Origin: Flavobacterium sp. CS20
GTDB lineage: Bacteria > Bacteroidota > Bacteroidia > Flavobacteriales > Flavobacteriaceae
DNA length: 64,000 bases
Assembly (NCBI RefSeq): GCF_018080005.1
Contig: NZ_CP073015.1
Span: forward strand, 2,880,501-2,944,500
Direction of reading: 5' to 3'
A program made the translations under genes and the position numbers. The notes beneath the pieces are model-generated. The model was given only the letters and a program-made list of their open reading frames with translations, did no database searches and was not told where the DNA came from. Of this stretch, positions 28,128 through 37,223 are shown piece after piece (positions within the stretch are counted from its first letter, which is position 1; each line of letters starts with the position of its first letter).

Positions 28128-30443
28128 TCAACGTTTTAAAGTAAAATGCCCTGAAACACTTTGTCCAGAATTCATTTCAATTTTATACCAATAATCTTGT
28201 GACGGCATTGTTTTGCCATTATACGTGCCATCCCAACCAATCAGTAAAGGTGAAATATTATCCAGCAATTTGCCATACCTGTCAAAAATAAAAATATTTT
28301 TGACGTCGTTTTCACTTTGTCTGATGCCTTTGATTTGCCAAAAATCATTAATCCCATCATTATTTGGTGTAAAGAAATCAGGGATTTGAAGTGCAATAAA
28401 ATTTAATGTTACTTCACCACAGCCATTTTTATCTCTGACAATAATGGTGTTTTCAATTTGATAAATATCAAAAGTATTGGAGTCTGTAAAACCACTATCA
28501 TTTAACGCAAATTCATAGTCACCACTGCCTTGGGCATTGATTATAACTTGTCCATTTCCCGCAAAACCAGTTTGAGTAAAACTCACTTCAGGTAAGCTTG
28601 AAGCATTTACACTAAAATTTTTAGTGTTTGTGCAAACCACTTCAAGACCATCGATCATTTGAACACTTGTGACCTCAACACTAAAACTTCCTGCTTCATT
28701 CACCTGAATACTTTCTGTGGTTTCACCAAGATTCCATTCATAGAATGTTTCGCCTTGCGTGTTCACTATGCTGGCATCAAGCGTTACATTGTCATCAGAA
28801 TTTTCACAAATTAAAAATTCAGATTCAACATTACTAAAAATAGGAGCATCAATTTTTTGAAGAACAACAGGAACAAGACCTAAACAATAATTGTCAGCTT
28901 CTACACGAGCAAAAATTGTTAAAGGCAAAAGTTCAGTTTCTATTTCTATAAAACCTGTGTTAATTGAATTGGTTTGATTGATGGCATCGTTTTCTGAAAA
29001 ATATAACTCTATATTTTGAGCTTGAATTCCAAGAACACTTAAAACTTGATTTTGAATGGCTTGATTGGTAAAAGACGTCGGACTGGTTTCTTGGACAGGA
29101 CAAACTGTAAACGTAATTTCATCAAAAACTTGACTGTTTCCACTCAACTGAACACTTGCTACAGCAGTGCAATTATTAGCGTTCAAGACACGAACAAAAA
29201 CATTTTGGTTAGACGTTGTATTTTCAAATGTATTAGGATTTTGAATAGGATTGATGCCTAATTCAGCTTCGTTTTGGGTTAAATAAAAATTTAAAATTTG
29301 CAAACTGTTATCTATTTGATTACTCACGTCAAATAAGTTAAAGACTCCAAATCCATTAGCATCAACACAAGTATTGAGACTTAAATCTTGTGGTAAACTC
29401 ATTTGATCAAAACTGATTTGAACTTCATCAATAGCCGTGCATCCACTTGTTAAATCAGCTTCAACACTGTATTGACCTGCACCAAAATTAGCTTCAGAAA
29501 CTGTGATATTGTCATCGGTATCATTAATCAATTGACCGTCAAAAAACCACCTAATCGCTGTAACTTCATCATTTTCTACCTGAAGATTTAAGGTTTCGCC
29601 TTGGCAAAGGGTTTGGTCTTGACCCAAATCTACGCCAATATTAAAACTGTTTCCTTCTATAAAAACGGCAGAATCATATCTAAAGTTAGTTTCGTCAGCA
29701 ATCACTAATTTGATTTCATAGGTTTGACCAGCTATAACATCACTTTCAGCGGTTAAAATTGCCGTTTGTCCATTAAAGTTTATCGGAGCATTTACATCAT
29801 TAAACTGTCCAAAAAATTCTTCATTAATCGCATCACAAGCACCCGGAATTTCAGGTCTAACTGTGGTCACTTGAACAGGAGTGTTAGTGCCAGGCACAAG
29901 TGCTAAATTTTGAAACTGTCCACCAACAGGTCGGATCAAAAAAGCAAAGGCGTCAGAAAAATCACAAGTTGAAGAGTTGTTTTCTCGATATTCTTCGGAA
30001 GCAAATAGATATCGAAAACTGATGCTATTGGCTTGTGGTACAAACGAAAATTCAAAAATTGTAGCATTGATGGTATTGCTGATACCGAGAATATTTTCTA
30101 AATCTTGATCGCCAGACCAATTGGCAGCATCATCATCACTTAGGGAATTATTTGGTCCAGGCACGTTGCTTAACCGACCAGTGGTTAAAACAATGCCGTT
30201 GTCAAAAGGAAAGTTAGCGTTGTTGGCATCAAAATATCCATAACTCAATTCACCGTTTGAAAAATTGCCAGAAACCGTGTTAGTCACATTGATGTTATCA
30301 ACACAATTAGTGCCAAACAACACGTCTTCAACAAGTTGTTGATCTGAAAATGTGTTAGAACTCACACTGATATTTTGACTAAAAGAAAATAGAGTAAAAA
30401 TAAGAGAAGCAATGAATAAGCTAAAACGTATAAGATTCAACAC
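28128..30443 (-). CDS. Secreted surface protein with choice-of-anchor L domain and T9SS type B sorting domain
   Basis: The protein has 771 aa. A signal peptide (SLFIASLIFTLFSFSQ) leads into a choice-of-anchor L domain (residues ~30-260) with GIVLTTGRLSNVPGPN, FEFSFVPQANSISFRYLFASEEY and DAFAFLIRPVGG. Several Ig-like/PKD-like repeats follow (LCQGETLNLQVEN... LICENSDDNVTLDAS). The end is a gliding-motility-associated C-terminal domain: PDFFTPNNDGINDFW, FIFDRYGKLLDN, GWDGTYNGKTMPSQDYWYKI (~733-752). This domain directs export by the type IX secretion system and attachment to the surface. Role probably adhesive; no enzyme domain seen. Confidence 0.9.
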   Translation of the reverse strand: MLNLIRFSLFIASLIFTLFSFSQNISVSSNTFSDQQLVEDVLFGTNCVDNINVTNTVSGNFSNGELSYGYFDANNANFPFDNGIVLTTGRLSNVPGPNNSLSDDDAANWSGDQDLENILGISNTINATIFEFSFVPQANSISFRYLFASEEYRENNSSTCDFSDAFAFLIRPVGGQFQNLALVPGTNTPVQVTTVRPEIPGACDAINEEFFGQFNDVNAPINFNGQTAILTAESDVIAGQTYEIKLVIADETNFRYDSAVFIEGNSFNIGVDLGQDQTLCQGETLNLQVENDEVTAIRWFFDGQLINDTDDNITVSEANFGAGQYSVEADLTSGCTAIDEVQISFDQMSLPQDLSLNTCVDANGFGVFNLFDVSNQIDNSLQILNFYLTQNEAELGINPIQNPNTFENTTSNQNVFVRVLNANNCTAVASVQLSGNSQVFDEITFTVCPVQETSPTSFTNQAIQNQVLSVLGIQAQNIELYFSENDAINQTNSINTGFIEIETELLPLTIFARVEADNYCLGLVPVVLQKIDAPIFSNVESEFLICENSDDNVTLDASIVNTQGETFYEWNLGETTESIQVNEAGSFSVEVTSVQMIDGLEVVCTNTKNFSVNASSLPEVSFTQTGFAGNGQVIINAQGSGDYEFALNDSGFTDSNTFDIYQIENTIIVRDKNGCGEVTLNFIALQIPDFFTPNNDGINDFWQIKGIRQSENDVKNIFIFDRYGKLLDNISPLLIGWDGTYNGKTMPSQDYWYKIEMNSGQSVSGHFTLKR

Positions 30444-30482
30444 AAATAATTTTGAATTAAGACTTATAAAAAGCCATTTAGT

Positions 30483-30935
30483 TTAAACCCTAACGCTATC
30501 TGGTACCAAAACGGTATAATCGCCACCATTTCTGATGACATCTCTCACAATTGAAGACGAGATATAGCTTTTGCCACTTGAAGTTAGCAAGAAAACGGTT
30601 TCTATTTTTTGTAATTTTCTGTTGGTGTGTGCAATAGCTTTTTCAAACTCAAAATCAGCGGGATTACGCAAACCTCTTAAGATAAAATCAGCTTCATTTT
30701 CAATACAATAATCAACGGTTAGTCCTGAATAAGTATCGACTTTTATTTTGGGTTCATCTTTAAAAGTATCTATCAAAAACTGCTTGCGTTGTTCTAAGCT
30801 AAACATATATTTTTTGTTGGCATTCACGCCAATAGCTAAGATAATTTCATCAAACAAGGTCATTCCACGACAAATAATATCGTAATGCCCTATCGTTAAA
30901 GGATCAAAAGAACCAGGAAAAACCGCACGTTTCAT
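30483..30935 (-). CDS. coaD: Phosphopantetheine adenylyltransferase CoaD
   Basis: CoaD transfers AMP from ATP to 4'-phosphopantetheine, the penultimate step of coenzyme A synthesis, in the cytosol. The protein is 150 aa, normal size. It shows the nucleotidyltransferase start AVFPGSFDPLTIGHYDI with the (T/H)xGH motif (residues ~4-20), the substrate segment FILRGLRNPADFEFE, and the C-terminal ISSSIVRDV, equivalent to the ISSTxxR motif. It follows ddl on the minus strand with a 39-base gap. Confidence 0.96.
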   Translation of the reverse strand: MKRAVFPGSFDPLTIGHYDIICRGMTLFDEIILAIGVNANKKYMFSLEQRKQFLIDTFKDEPKIKVDTYSGLTVDYCIENEADFILRGLRNPADFEFEKAIAHTNRKLQKIETVFLLTSSGKSYISSSIVRDVIRNGGDYTVLVPDSVRV

Positions 30936-30974
30936 AACAAAACTTTTGGGGTAAAGATAATAAAATAAAAGCGT

Positions 30975-31937
30975 CTAAGCCATCTCAATAGCATTACTAA
31001 AAAGAGCCGATAAAGAAATGCCAGTAGCTTTAGCTTGTTGAGGTAAAATACTGGCTTTGGTCAAACCTGGACAGGCGTTGATTTCTAAAAAATGCGGTTG
31101 ACCATTGTGAAAAATAAATTCTGAACGTGTCAAACCTTTCATCTTTAATATTTTAAAAATTTTAACCGCTAAATTTTGAACAGATTGGGTTTCATTTTCT
31201 GTTAAATTGGCTGGTGTGATTTCTTGAGATTTGCCATAATATTTAGCTTCAAAATCAAAGAATTCATTTTCTGAAATAATTTCTGTAACAGGCAAAGCCT
31301 TAACTTCTCCTTGATAATTTATCACCCCAACGGAAACTTCTCGACCATCGAGAAAGGATTCAATAATCACTTCGTCGTCTTCTTTTAAAGCGTGATTTAT
31401 CGCTTGTGGGATTTCGTCTTTGGTTTTAACTTTAGTAATTCCAAAACTACTACCAGCCCGATTGGCTTTGACAAAACAAGGCAAACCTACTTTTTTGATG
31501 ATATCATCAGCATCAATAACATCACCTTGATTATAAAAATAATTTTCGGCAGTTGGTATGCCATAGGCTTTTAAAACACTGATGCAGTCTCTTTTGTTAT
31601 AGGTTAAAGTCGCATTGTAATATTCAGCGACCGTTTGTTTGATGTTTAAATTTTGAAGATAACCTTGTATCAAACCATCTTCGCCTGGCGTGCCGTGAAT
31701 GGTATTAAACACGACATCAAAGGTGATTTTTTGTCCATCGATTACAACAGAAAAATCGGATTTGTCAATGGGATATTTTTGGGCGTCGTGCCAAACATAC
31801 CAATTGTCTTTTAAAATATGAGCTTGGTAAACATTATAATCGTTTTTTAGATGCTCATAAACATTTTCTCCACTTTGTATGGAAACATCACATTCACTGG
31901 TGTAGCCACCCATAGCGATGGCGATGGTTTTTTTCAT
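30975..31937 (-). CDS. ddl: D-alanine--D-alanine ligase
   Basis: Ddl is an ATP-grasp ligase that makes the D-Ala-D-Ala dipeptide for peptidoglycan. The 320-aa protein begins KKTIAIAMGGYTSECDVSI, has NTIHGTPGEDGLIQGYL (residues ~96-112), the ATP-grasp lysine segment LPCFVKANRAGSSFGI, IIESFLDGREVSVGV and the metal site EFIFHNGQPHFLEINACPG (~275-293). It starts one base before the hisS stop region, so it is very likely co-transcribed with hisS and coaD. Confidence 0.95.
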   Translation of the reverse strand: MKKTIAIAMGGYTSECDVSIQSGENVYEHLKNDYNVYQAHILKDNWYVWHDAQKYPIDKSDFSVVIDGQKITFDVVFNTIHGTPGEDGLIQGYLQNLNIKQTVAEYYNATLTYNKRDCISVLKAYGIPTAENYFYNQGDVIDADDIIKKVGLPCFVKANRAGSSFGITKVKTKDEIPQAINHALKEDDEVIIESFLDGREVSVGVINYQGEVKALPVTEIISENEFFDFEAKYYGKSQEITPANLTENETQSVQNLAVKIFKILKMKGLTRSEFIFHNGQPHFLEINACPGLTKASILPQQAKATGISLSALFSNAIEMA

Positions 31938-31938
31938 A

Positions 31939-33322
31939 TCAGTTATTAAGTTTTTCAGTCATCACATTGACCAAATCCGATTGCTGAATTTGTTCTTGTT
32001 TGCCACTGTTCATATTTTTTAGTGTCAAATTTTTGTTTTGAATTTCATTTTCGCCAAGTAAAGCTACGTATTGATATTCGTTTTTATTGGCGTAAGTCAA
32101 TTGCTTTCTTGGTTTATCAGCATCAGGATACAATTCTCTGCAATACCATTATTTCTAAGTCTTGTAATCAACTTAATGGAATGACGAGCTTCATTTTCTC
32201 CAAAGTTGATAAACAACAAACGATTATTTTTGACAAGGTTTTCAGGAAATAAATTTAAACTTTCCATCACCAAAAATATCCTATCTAAGCCAAAAGAAAT
32301 GCCAACACCGCTTAAATCTTTAAGACCGAAAATACCAGTCAAATCATCGTAGCGACCACCACCACCAATGGAACCCATCTTTACGCCTTCAGGAGCTTGA
32401 ACTTCAAAAATAGCTCCAGTATAGTAATTCAAACCGCGTGCTAAGGTAACATCAAAATCTAATTGACAAGCTTTTAAGTCTAAATCGCGAGTTTGGTTGA
32501 CGATAAATTCTAATTCTTCTACACCTTTTAAACCGATGTCTGAAGATGACAATAAAGTTTTAATTTGGTTGAGCTTGGTTTGCATATCGCCTTGTAATTC
32601 AAAAATAGGATTGAGTTTTTCAAGGGCTTGTTGATCAATACCTCGCTCCAACATTTCTTCAATCACTTTGTCCTTACCGATTTTGTCAAGCTTGTCTAAA
32701 GCCACTGTAAAATCAACAAGTTTATCAGATTCGCCAATGATTTCTGCCAGACCGCTTAAAATTTTTCTGTTGTTGAGTTTGATTTTGCAACCTTTTAGTT
32801 TTAGTTGATTAAAAACAGCATTGTAGAGTTGTATAAACTCTACTTCCTGCCATAAACTATGGCTTCCAACCACATCGGCGTCGCATTGATAAAACTCTCT
32901 AAAACGACCTTTTTGCGGTCGATCTGCACGCCAAACCGGCTGAATTTGAAAACGTTTAAACGGAAAATTTAACTCGTGTTGGTCTGCACCACATAGCGTG
33001 CAAATGGGACGGTTAAGTCGTAACGTAAGGCTTTGCCCGAGATTTTTGATGTAATTTGTGTTGCGTCTTTGGTTTCATAAAGTTTATTATCAACTTTTTT
33101 CAAATAATCACCTGAATCTAAAATCTTAAAAATCAACCGATCGCCTTCGTCGCCATATTTTCCCATCAAGGTTGAAGATTTTTCAAAACTTGGGGTTTCA
33201 ATGGGTTGAAAACCAAACAGCTGAAATTGATGCTTGATCGAATCAAAAATAAAATTACGCTTGGCGATTTCGCTAGCATTAAAATCTCTTGTGCCTTTTG
33301 GTATAGCGGGTTTTTGAGCCAT
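31939..33322 (-). CDS. hisS: Histidyl-tRNA synthetase HisS (two frameshifts)
   Basis: HisS is the class II aminoacyl-tRNA synthetase for histidine. The start at 33322 gives [14 protein letters not shown], the conserved N-terminus. Motif 2 region [13 protein letters not shown] is followed by a first break at ~32982-32985, where one missing base separates it from [20 protein letters not shown] (positions ~32977-32918). [23 protein letters not shown] and GGGGRYDDL follow. A second break at ~32131-32140 separates RLRNNGIAE from [16 protein letters not shown] and the anticodon-binding end. Restored length ~461 aa. The gene is indispensable, so both breaks are probably sequence errors. Confidence 0.93.
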
Positions 33323-33332
33323 TAATTTGGTT

Positions 33333-33812
33333 TTAGTTTTGGGCGTTAATCCACTTGTTAAAATACTTGAACAACTCGCCTTTTGTGATATTTGCACCTT
33401 GTTTAATCAATGCAAAGATATCTTTATTTCTATCATCACTCAAAGCTTTGGTGGCTTCGTGAATTTCAACTTCATCGGCAAGCAAATTATCTTGTAGCCA
33501 TTGGTAACCTTCTTTAGTCATGATGTCAATTTCTGGATGCTTAACTTCTATTTTTATCAAATCAATTTGCACCTCGGTAAATCTAAACAAAAACATATAT
33601 TTTGCTGAAATATGTTCGAGATATTCTACTTTTTTGAGCACACCTTCCCAAACCAAATCGCTAAAAATATCGAGTTCTTCTTCAGCCACTTCGGGTTTGT
33701 TTTTTTTAATGTCTGCCCACTCTTCAGCAGTAATAGATTGTGTGGCGAGAAAATTGATAAATTCCTGATGCAATTCTTCAAATTGCTCTTTGGTTAATCT
33801 TTCGTATTTCAT
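33333..33812 (-). CDS. DUF6495 family protein, unknown function
   Basis: The 159-aa protein is acidic and probably cytosolic, with no signal peptide. It begins [18 protein letters not shown] and contains [23 protein letters not shown] (residues ~48-70) and [15 protein letters not shown]. The end is [15 protein letters not shown] recognise it as the Bacteroidota-specific DUF6495 group, regularly found just upstream of hisS. Function is not known. It ends 10 bases before the hisS start, so they share an operon. A TACTTTTG -7 box lies only 6 bases before its ATG. Confidence 0.75.
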   Translation of the reverse strand: MKYERLTKEQFEELHQEFINFLATQSITAEEWADIKKNKPEVAEEELDIFSDLVWEGVLKKVEYLEHISAKYMFLFRFTEVQIDLIKIEVKHPEIDIMTKEGYQWLQDNLLADEVEIHEATKALSDDRNKDIFALIKQGANITKGELFKYFNKWINAQN

Positions 33813-33817
33813 GTTTG

Positions 33818-33825
33818 CAAAAGTA
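33818..33825 (-). promoter_or_regulatory. -7 box upstream of DUF6495-hisS-ddl-coaD
   Basis: The minus strand reads TACTTTTG, a perfect TAnnTTTG match, ending 6 bases before the ATG at 33812. The transcript would be leaderless or nearly so. Confidence 0.5.
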
Positions 33826-33978
33826 AAGAAATTGATTTGTATAGCTGTTTATGTTCTATATTTTTGATTTTAAAAAGTGAGATATTATTTGAAGTTTCAA
33901 AACCTGTTAGGTTGGCTTTTTAGGTATTCAATGAAGAGTTTAAACTTATCAATATAGATTCTTTAGTATATAATAAAA

Positions 33979-34001
33979 AAGCCCTTGAAAATCAAGGGCT
34001 T
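33979..34001 (-). terminator. Terminator after tRNA-Arg
   Basis: GCCCTTG-AAAAT-CAAGGGC (33981-33999) forms a 7-bp perfect stem. On the minus strand it is followed by TTTTTT (complement of the A run at 33975-33980). It lies 14 bases beyond the tRNA 3' end. Confidence 0.85.
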
Positions 34002-34014
34002 AATGTTTATAAAG

Positions 34015-34088
34015 TGACCCTGGAGGGATTCAAACCCCCAACCGTTGGAGCCGAAATCCAAAGCTCTATTCAGTTAAGCTACAGGGCC
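34015..34088 (-). tRNA. tRNA-Arg (anticodon TCG)
   Basis: The 74-nt gene folds into a full cloverleaf on the minus strand. The acceptor stem is GGCCCTG/CAGGGTC with discriminator A. The D arm is GCTTAACTGAATAGAGC, and the anticodon arm is TTGGA-TTTCGGC-TCCAA with anticodon TCG. The variable loop is CGGTT and the T arm GGGGG-TTTGAAT-CCCTC. The T-loop start TTTGAAT deviates slightly from TTCGAAT. It would read CGA arginine codons. CCA is not encoded. A terminator follows. Confidence 0.93.
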
Positions 34089-34150
34089 ATTATTTCAAAA
34101 TATAATGCATAAAAATTATGCTAAAATATACTTTTATTATTTACTAAGTA

Positions 34151-34195
34151 GCCGAAATCCATTCCACATGTGCGAGACAGTTGAGCTACAGAGCT
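34151..34195 (-). pseudogene. Decayed tRNA fragment 1
   Basis: The plus-strand segment GCCGAAATCCA... CAGTTGAGCTACAGAGC shares the anticodon-loop sequence GCCGAAATCCA and the D-arm/acceptor part (CAGTTRAGCTACAG) with the intact tRNA-Arg just to its left. The 3' half (T arm) is missing, so it cannot fold as a tRNA. Confidence 0.6.
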
Positions 34196-34265
34196 AAAAA
34201 GTTTTGCAAAATTACAAGAAATATTGCTTACTATGTGAAGTTTTTAAGTTTTTTTATTTTGGAGT

Positions 34266-34307
34266 CAATTTCGCAAAGGCAGGACTATTCAGTTAAGATA
34301 CAGAACT
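34266..34307 (-). pseudogene. Decayed tRNA fragment 2
   Basis: CTATTCAGTTAAGATACAG matches CTATTCAGTTAAGCTACAG of tRNA-Arg at 18 of 19 bases. Only the 5' part of a tRNA is recognisable. Confidence 0.55.
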
Positions 34308-34380
34308 GATTTGAATCTAATTTTTAACACACGTACTTCGTTAAATTCTTTTTCTTCTCACTTCTATAATCTTAAAATCA

Positions 34381-34430
34381 ATTAGTGCATTCGTGGCAAA
34401 ATAAAATTAGTGTATTCGTGGCAAAATAAA
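34381..34430. repeat. Tandem 25-bp repeat (2 units)
   Basis: Two 25-bp units, ATTAGTG(C/T)ATTCGTGGC followed by AAAATAAA, lie head to tail and differ at one base. The core ATTCGTGGCAAA is a widespread interspersed sequence in flavobacterial intergenic DNA. The rest of 34310-34580 holds nothing else I recognise. Confidence 0.75.
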
Positions 34431-34584
34431 TAAGACTTTTAAATATTCAAAAACTAAAAACTTGCAATTATTCTGATTAACGCATCATAGTCTTAAGAAA
34501 GCATCTTTTGTCAACCAAATTTAAAATTAACAAGACCTCACACGTCTCACAGACACATAAGATATAAAACAATAATCACGCAAT

Positions 34585-35034
34585 CTAAGCCAACTCTTGC
34601 TTCACAATCTTAGAAATCACAGCACCTTCAGCTTTGCCAGCCATCTGTTTACTGGCAATGCCCATCACTTTTCCCATATCTTTCATACTACTTGCACCAG
34701 TTTGCTCTATAATTTGCTTGACTTCTTTAGCAATAGCCTCTTCGCTCATTTGCTCAGGCAAAAACTCTTCAAGTATTTTCACTTCATTCAATTCTTCTTC
34801 AGCCAAATCATCTCGGTTTTGCTCTTGATAGAGTTTTGCGGAATCTTTGCGTTGTTTCACTAACTTTTGGATGAGTTTAAGCTCTTCAGCTTCAGTCATT
34901 TCACCACTAAAGTCACCACTGGTTTTGGCTTTCAAAATTTCACTTTTTATAGAACGCAAAGAAGTTAAAGCTACTGTATCTTTAGCTTTCATTGCCACCT
35001 TCATTTTGTCCATCACTTGTTTTTCTAAACTCAT
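34585..35034 (-). CDS. yqeY: GatB/YqeY domain-containing protein
   Basis: The 149-aa YqeY-like protein begins MSLEKQVMDKMKVAMKAKD. It contains LRSIKSEILKAKTSG, LIQKLVKQRKDSAKLY and the end domain MKDMGKVMGIASKQMAGKAEGAVISKIVK (residues ~118-146), the helical tRNA-binding fold shared with the tail of GatB. Stand-alone YqeY may act on tRNA-dependent amidation or another tRNA process; its role is not settled. In many flavobacteria this gene directly follows ftsZ, whereas here it is 25 kb away. A minus-strand TATTTTTG box lies at 35051-35058. Confidence 0.88.
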   Translation of the reverse strand: MSLEKQVMDKMKVAMKAKDTVALTSLRSIKSEILKAKTSGDFSGEMTEAEELKLIQKLVKQRKDSAKLYQEQNRDDLAEEELNEVKILEEFLPEQMSEEAIAKEVKQIIEQTGASSMKDMGKVMGIASKQMAGKAEGAVISKIVKQELA

Positions 35035-35147
35035 AATTTCAATTTTTTGACAAAAATACTAAAATATTGTCCAAACTTCTTCATACTGTAACTTGAGTTA
35101 CATAAAATAACTTATTGATTCCTTACTTTTATAAAAATTTAGTGCCG

Positions 35148-36122
35148 ATGAAATATCTCATTCTTTTATTAGTCGTATCAATCTTATCCTGCAAGTCTGA
35201 TAAACAACCAAAAACAGACTACAAAGCCTTAAATTCAAAAAGTACAATGAGTGAAAGTCAAGCTTCTAAAGCTTATGAACTTATGAAAACACAATGCTAT
35301 ACCTGTCATAATCCTGAAACAGAGCAAGATAACCTTATAGCACCACCTATGATAGCTGTTAAAATGCATTATCTGCGTGATGATACAACTGAGGATGAAT
35401 TTACGCAATCAATTTTGAATTTTGTGAATAAGCCAACTAAAGAAAAATCAAAAATGAAAGGTGCAGTTAAACGTTTTGGTGTAATGCCTTATCAAAAATT
35501 TAATGAAGCTGATATTAAGGCTATTGCTTCCTATATGTTTAATTATAAGCTCGATAAACCCGAATGGTTTGATGAGCATCTTAAAGAAGGAAGAATGTCG
35601 CCTTTTAAGCAAAAAGGGAAACAACTTCAAATGCAAAAAAGAAAAGGACCAAAACAAAAAGGCATGAATATAGCAATGGCTACAAAAAAAGAATTGGGCA
35701 AAAACTTAATGAAAGCCCTAAATGAAAAAGGAGCAACCAATGCTGTAGAATTTTGCAATTTAAAAGCCATACCTATCACCTCAGAAAAAGAAGAACAATT
35801 TAATGCTAAAATTAAACGTGCCTCTGACCGACCTCGGAATCCTAATAACTTGGCTACAACAAGAGAAGAAATCTATATAAACACTTTTAAAGAAATGATA
35901 GCTAAAGGTGAAAGCCCTGAACCTATCATAGAAAAAAACAATGGCAAATTTGATTTTTATTATCCTATTGTTACCAACAGTATGTGCCTAAAATGTCATG
36001 GAGAGGTTGGTAAAACCATAAAATCTGAAACCTACAAAACCATTAAACTTAAATATCCAGAAGATAAAGCGATTGGTTATGATGTTAACCAAGTTAGAGG
36101 GATTTGGCATATTGAGTTTTAA
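35148..36122 (+). CDS. Haem-binding lipoprotein: cytochrome c domain plus DUF3365 (Tll0287-like) domain
   Basis: I start it at the ATG at 35148 (324 aa) because it yields a clean lipoprotein signal (MKYLILLLVVSILSCKSD). Domain 1 (residues ~35-130) has a CxxCH haem site, MKTQCYTCHNPE, and a possible axial methionine in GVMPYQKF. A lysine/glutamine-rich linker follows. Domain 2 (~175-324) matches DUF3365: LMKALNEKGATNAVEFCNLKAIPIT, split over residues ~186-210, and a second haem motif SMCLKCHGEVG. It probably sits on the periplasmic side of a membrane and carries electrons or senses redox state or ligand. The partner is not evident; neighbours are unrelated. Confidence 0.8.
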   Translation: MKYLILLLVVSILSCKSDKQPKTDYKALNSKSTMSESQASKAYELMKTQCYTCHNPETEQDNLIAPPMIAVKMHYLRDDTTEDEFTQSILNFVNKPTKEKSKMKGAVKRFGVMPYQKFNEADIKAIASYMFNYKLDKPEWFDEHLKEGRMSPFKQKGKQLQMQKRKGPKQKGMNIAMATKKELGKNLMKALNEKGATNAVEFCNLKAIPITSEKEEQFNAKIKRASDRPRNPNNLATTREEIYINTFKEMIAKGESPEPIIEKNNGKFDFYYPIVTNSMCLKCHGEVGKTIKSETYKTIKLKYPEDKAIGYDVNQVRGIWHIEF

Positions 36123-36160
36123 AAAGATAAATCATAAACTCGGGTTGACGCTTTTAATTT

Positions 36161-36168
36161 TATATTTG
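36161..36168 (+). promoter_or_regulatory. -7 box of the calcium/sodium antiporter gene
   Basis: TATATTTG is a perfect TAnnTTTG match and lies 18 bases before the ATG at 36187. No clear -33 TTTG is at the usual distance. Confidence 0.5.
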
Positions 36169-36186
36169 CAAAAATTTTAAGCGTTC

Positions 36187-37137
36187 ATGGATTATCTACT
36201 GCTGTTTTTAGGCGTAAGTTTATTGGTCATAGGTGGTGAATTTCTCGTTAGATCTGCGGTTTCTATTTCCTTAAAACTCAACATTTCAAAAATGATTGTC
36301 GGCTTAACCGTGGTATCTTTTGCTACTTCAGTGCCAGAATTATTTGTAAGTGTGTTTGCGACTTTAGAAGGCAAACCAGATTTTGCCTTAGGCAATGTGG
36401 TGGGTTCAAATATTGCCAATATTGGCTTAGTTCTTGGCGTTACAGCAATCATTCATAAACTTTCAACGGACAAAGATTTTAATCGGTTTTACTGGCCAAT
36501 TATGATGTTGTTTTCCATTTTTTTATACTACTTTCTATCTACAGAACAAATTTTAAGTGCTTTCGAAGGTTTGATATTACTGATCGGTATCGTCATTTAT
36601 TTATTGTTTCTAATCATCAGGACACGCACCAAAAAAAACATTGTAATAGAAGATGTTGACGAAAAACTTAAATTAGTTAGTTATTTTAAGGTTATTATTT
36701 GGTTGTTGTTAGGTATTATAGGTTTATATTACGGTTCAGAATGGCTTGTGAGCGGTGCAACAGGTATTGCCTTAGACCTTGGTGTTAGTGACCGCGTCAT
36801 ATCCATAACTATGGTAGCTTTCGGCACTAGTGTTCCAGAATTGACCGCATCTATCATGGCGACTATCAAAAAAGAAAAAGATTTGTCACTCGGCAATCTC
36901 ATCGGGTCAAATATTTTTAATATTGGCAGTGTTTTAGGCATCACGGCACTCATTCATCCATTACAACTCGAATCCACGGAAATGCTAAACTCAGACCTGA
37001 TTTGGATGATAGCTTTCGCCTTTGTTTTAATGCCTTTAGCCTTGCTCATTCCTCAGCGCTTTTACATCAACCGTCTTAAAGGGATTATCCTTCTAATTGG
37101 CTATATGGTATTTATTTTTATGACGTTTTTTAGATAA
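36187..37137 (+). CDS. Calcium/sodium antiporter (CaCA family, YrbG-like)
   Basis: The 316-aa inner-membrane protein has about ten spans. The two inverted alpha repeats of the CaCA family are plain: SFATSVPELFVSVFA with GNVVGSNIANIG (residues ~44-82), and AFGTSVPELTASIMA with GNLIGSNIFNIG (~216-254). The acidic residue in each S-V-P-E-L motif coordinates the cation. It exchanges Ca2+ (or another divalent ion) for Na+ or H+. It appears to be a single-gene transcription unit with its own promoter. Confidence 0.92.
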   Translation: MDYLLLFLGVSLLVIGGEFLVRSAVSISLKLNISKMIVGLTVVSFATSVPELFVSVFATLEGKPDFALGNVVGSNIANIGLVLGVTAIIHKLSTDKDFNRFYWPIMMLFSIFLYYFLSTEQILSAFEGLILLIGIVIYLLFLIIRTRTKKNIVIEDVDEKLKLVSYFKVIIWLLLGIIGLYYGSEWLVSGATGIALDLGVSDRVISITMVAFGTSVPELTASIMATIKKEKDLSLGNLIGSNIFNIGSVLGITALIHPLQLESTEMLNSDLIWMIAFAFVLMPLALLIPQRFYINRLKGIILLIGYMVFIFMTFFR

Positions 37138-37162
37138 TATCAAATCTCTGTTTTGGGGCTTC

Positions 37163-37223
37163 CCACGCTTGCAGCGTGGTCGGGCTTTCGGCAGTCGCTT
37201 TGCCACGCTTTTTGGCGTGGCAA
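37163..37223. repeat. Double-hairpin intergenic repeat element
   Basis: Two hairpins lie in tandem: CCACGC-TTGCA-GCGTGG (37163-37179) and TTGCCACGC/GCGTGGCAA with a 6-base loop (37200-37223). The line between and after them (GTCGGGCTTTCGGCAGTCGC, AACAATGCCTCAATCCCTAA) is a layout I know from interspersed intergenic repeats of flavobacteria. It may also end transcription from the antiporter. The remaining bases to 37422 include TTTAGCGAACCTTGCGGTAA, another common intergenic repeat, and no gene. Confidence 0.65.

Noticed and set aside
34381..34430. CRISPR-like array
   Set aside because: Only two adjacent 25-bp units with no spacers and no cas genes.
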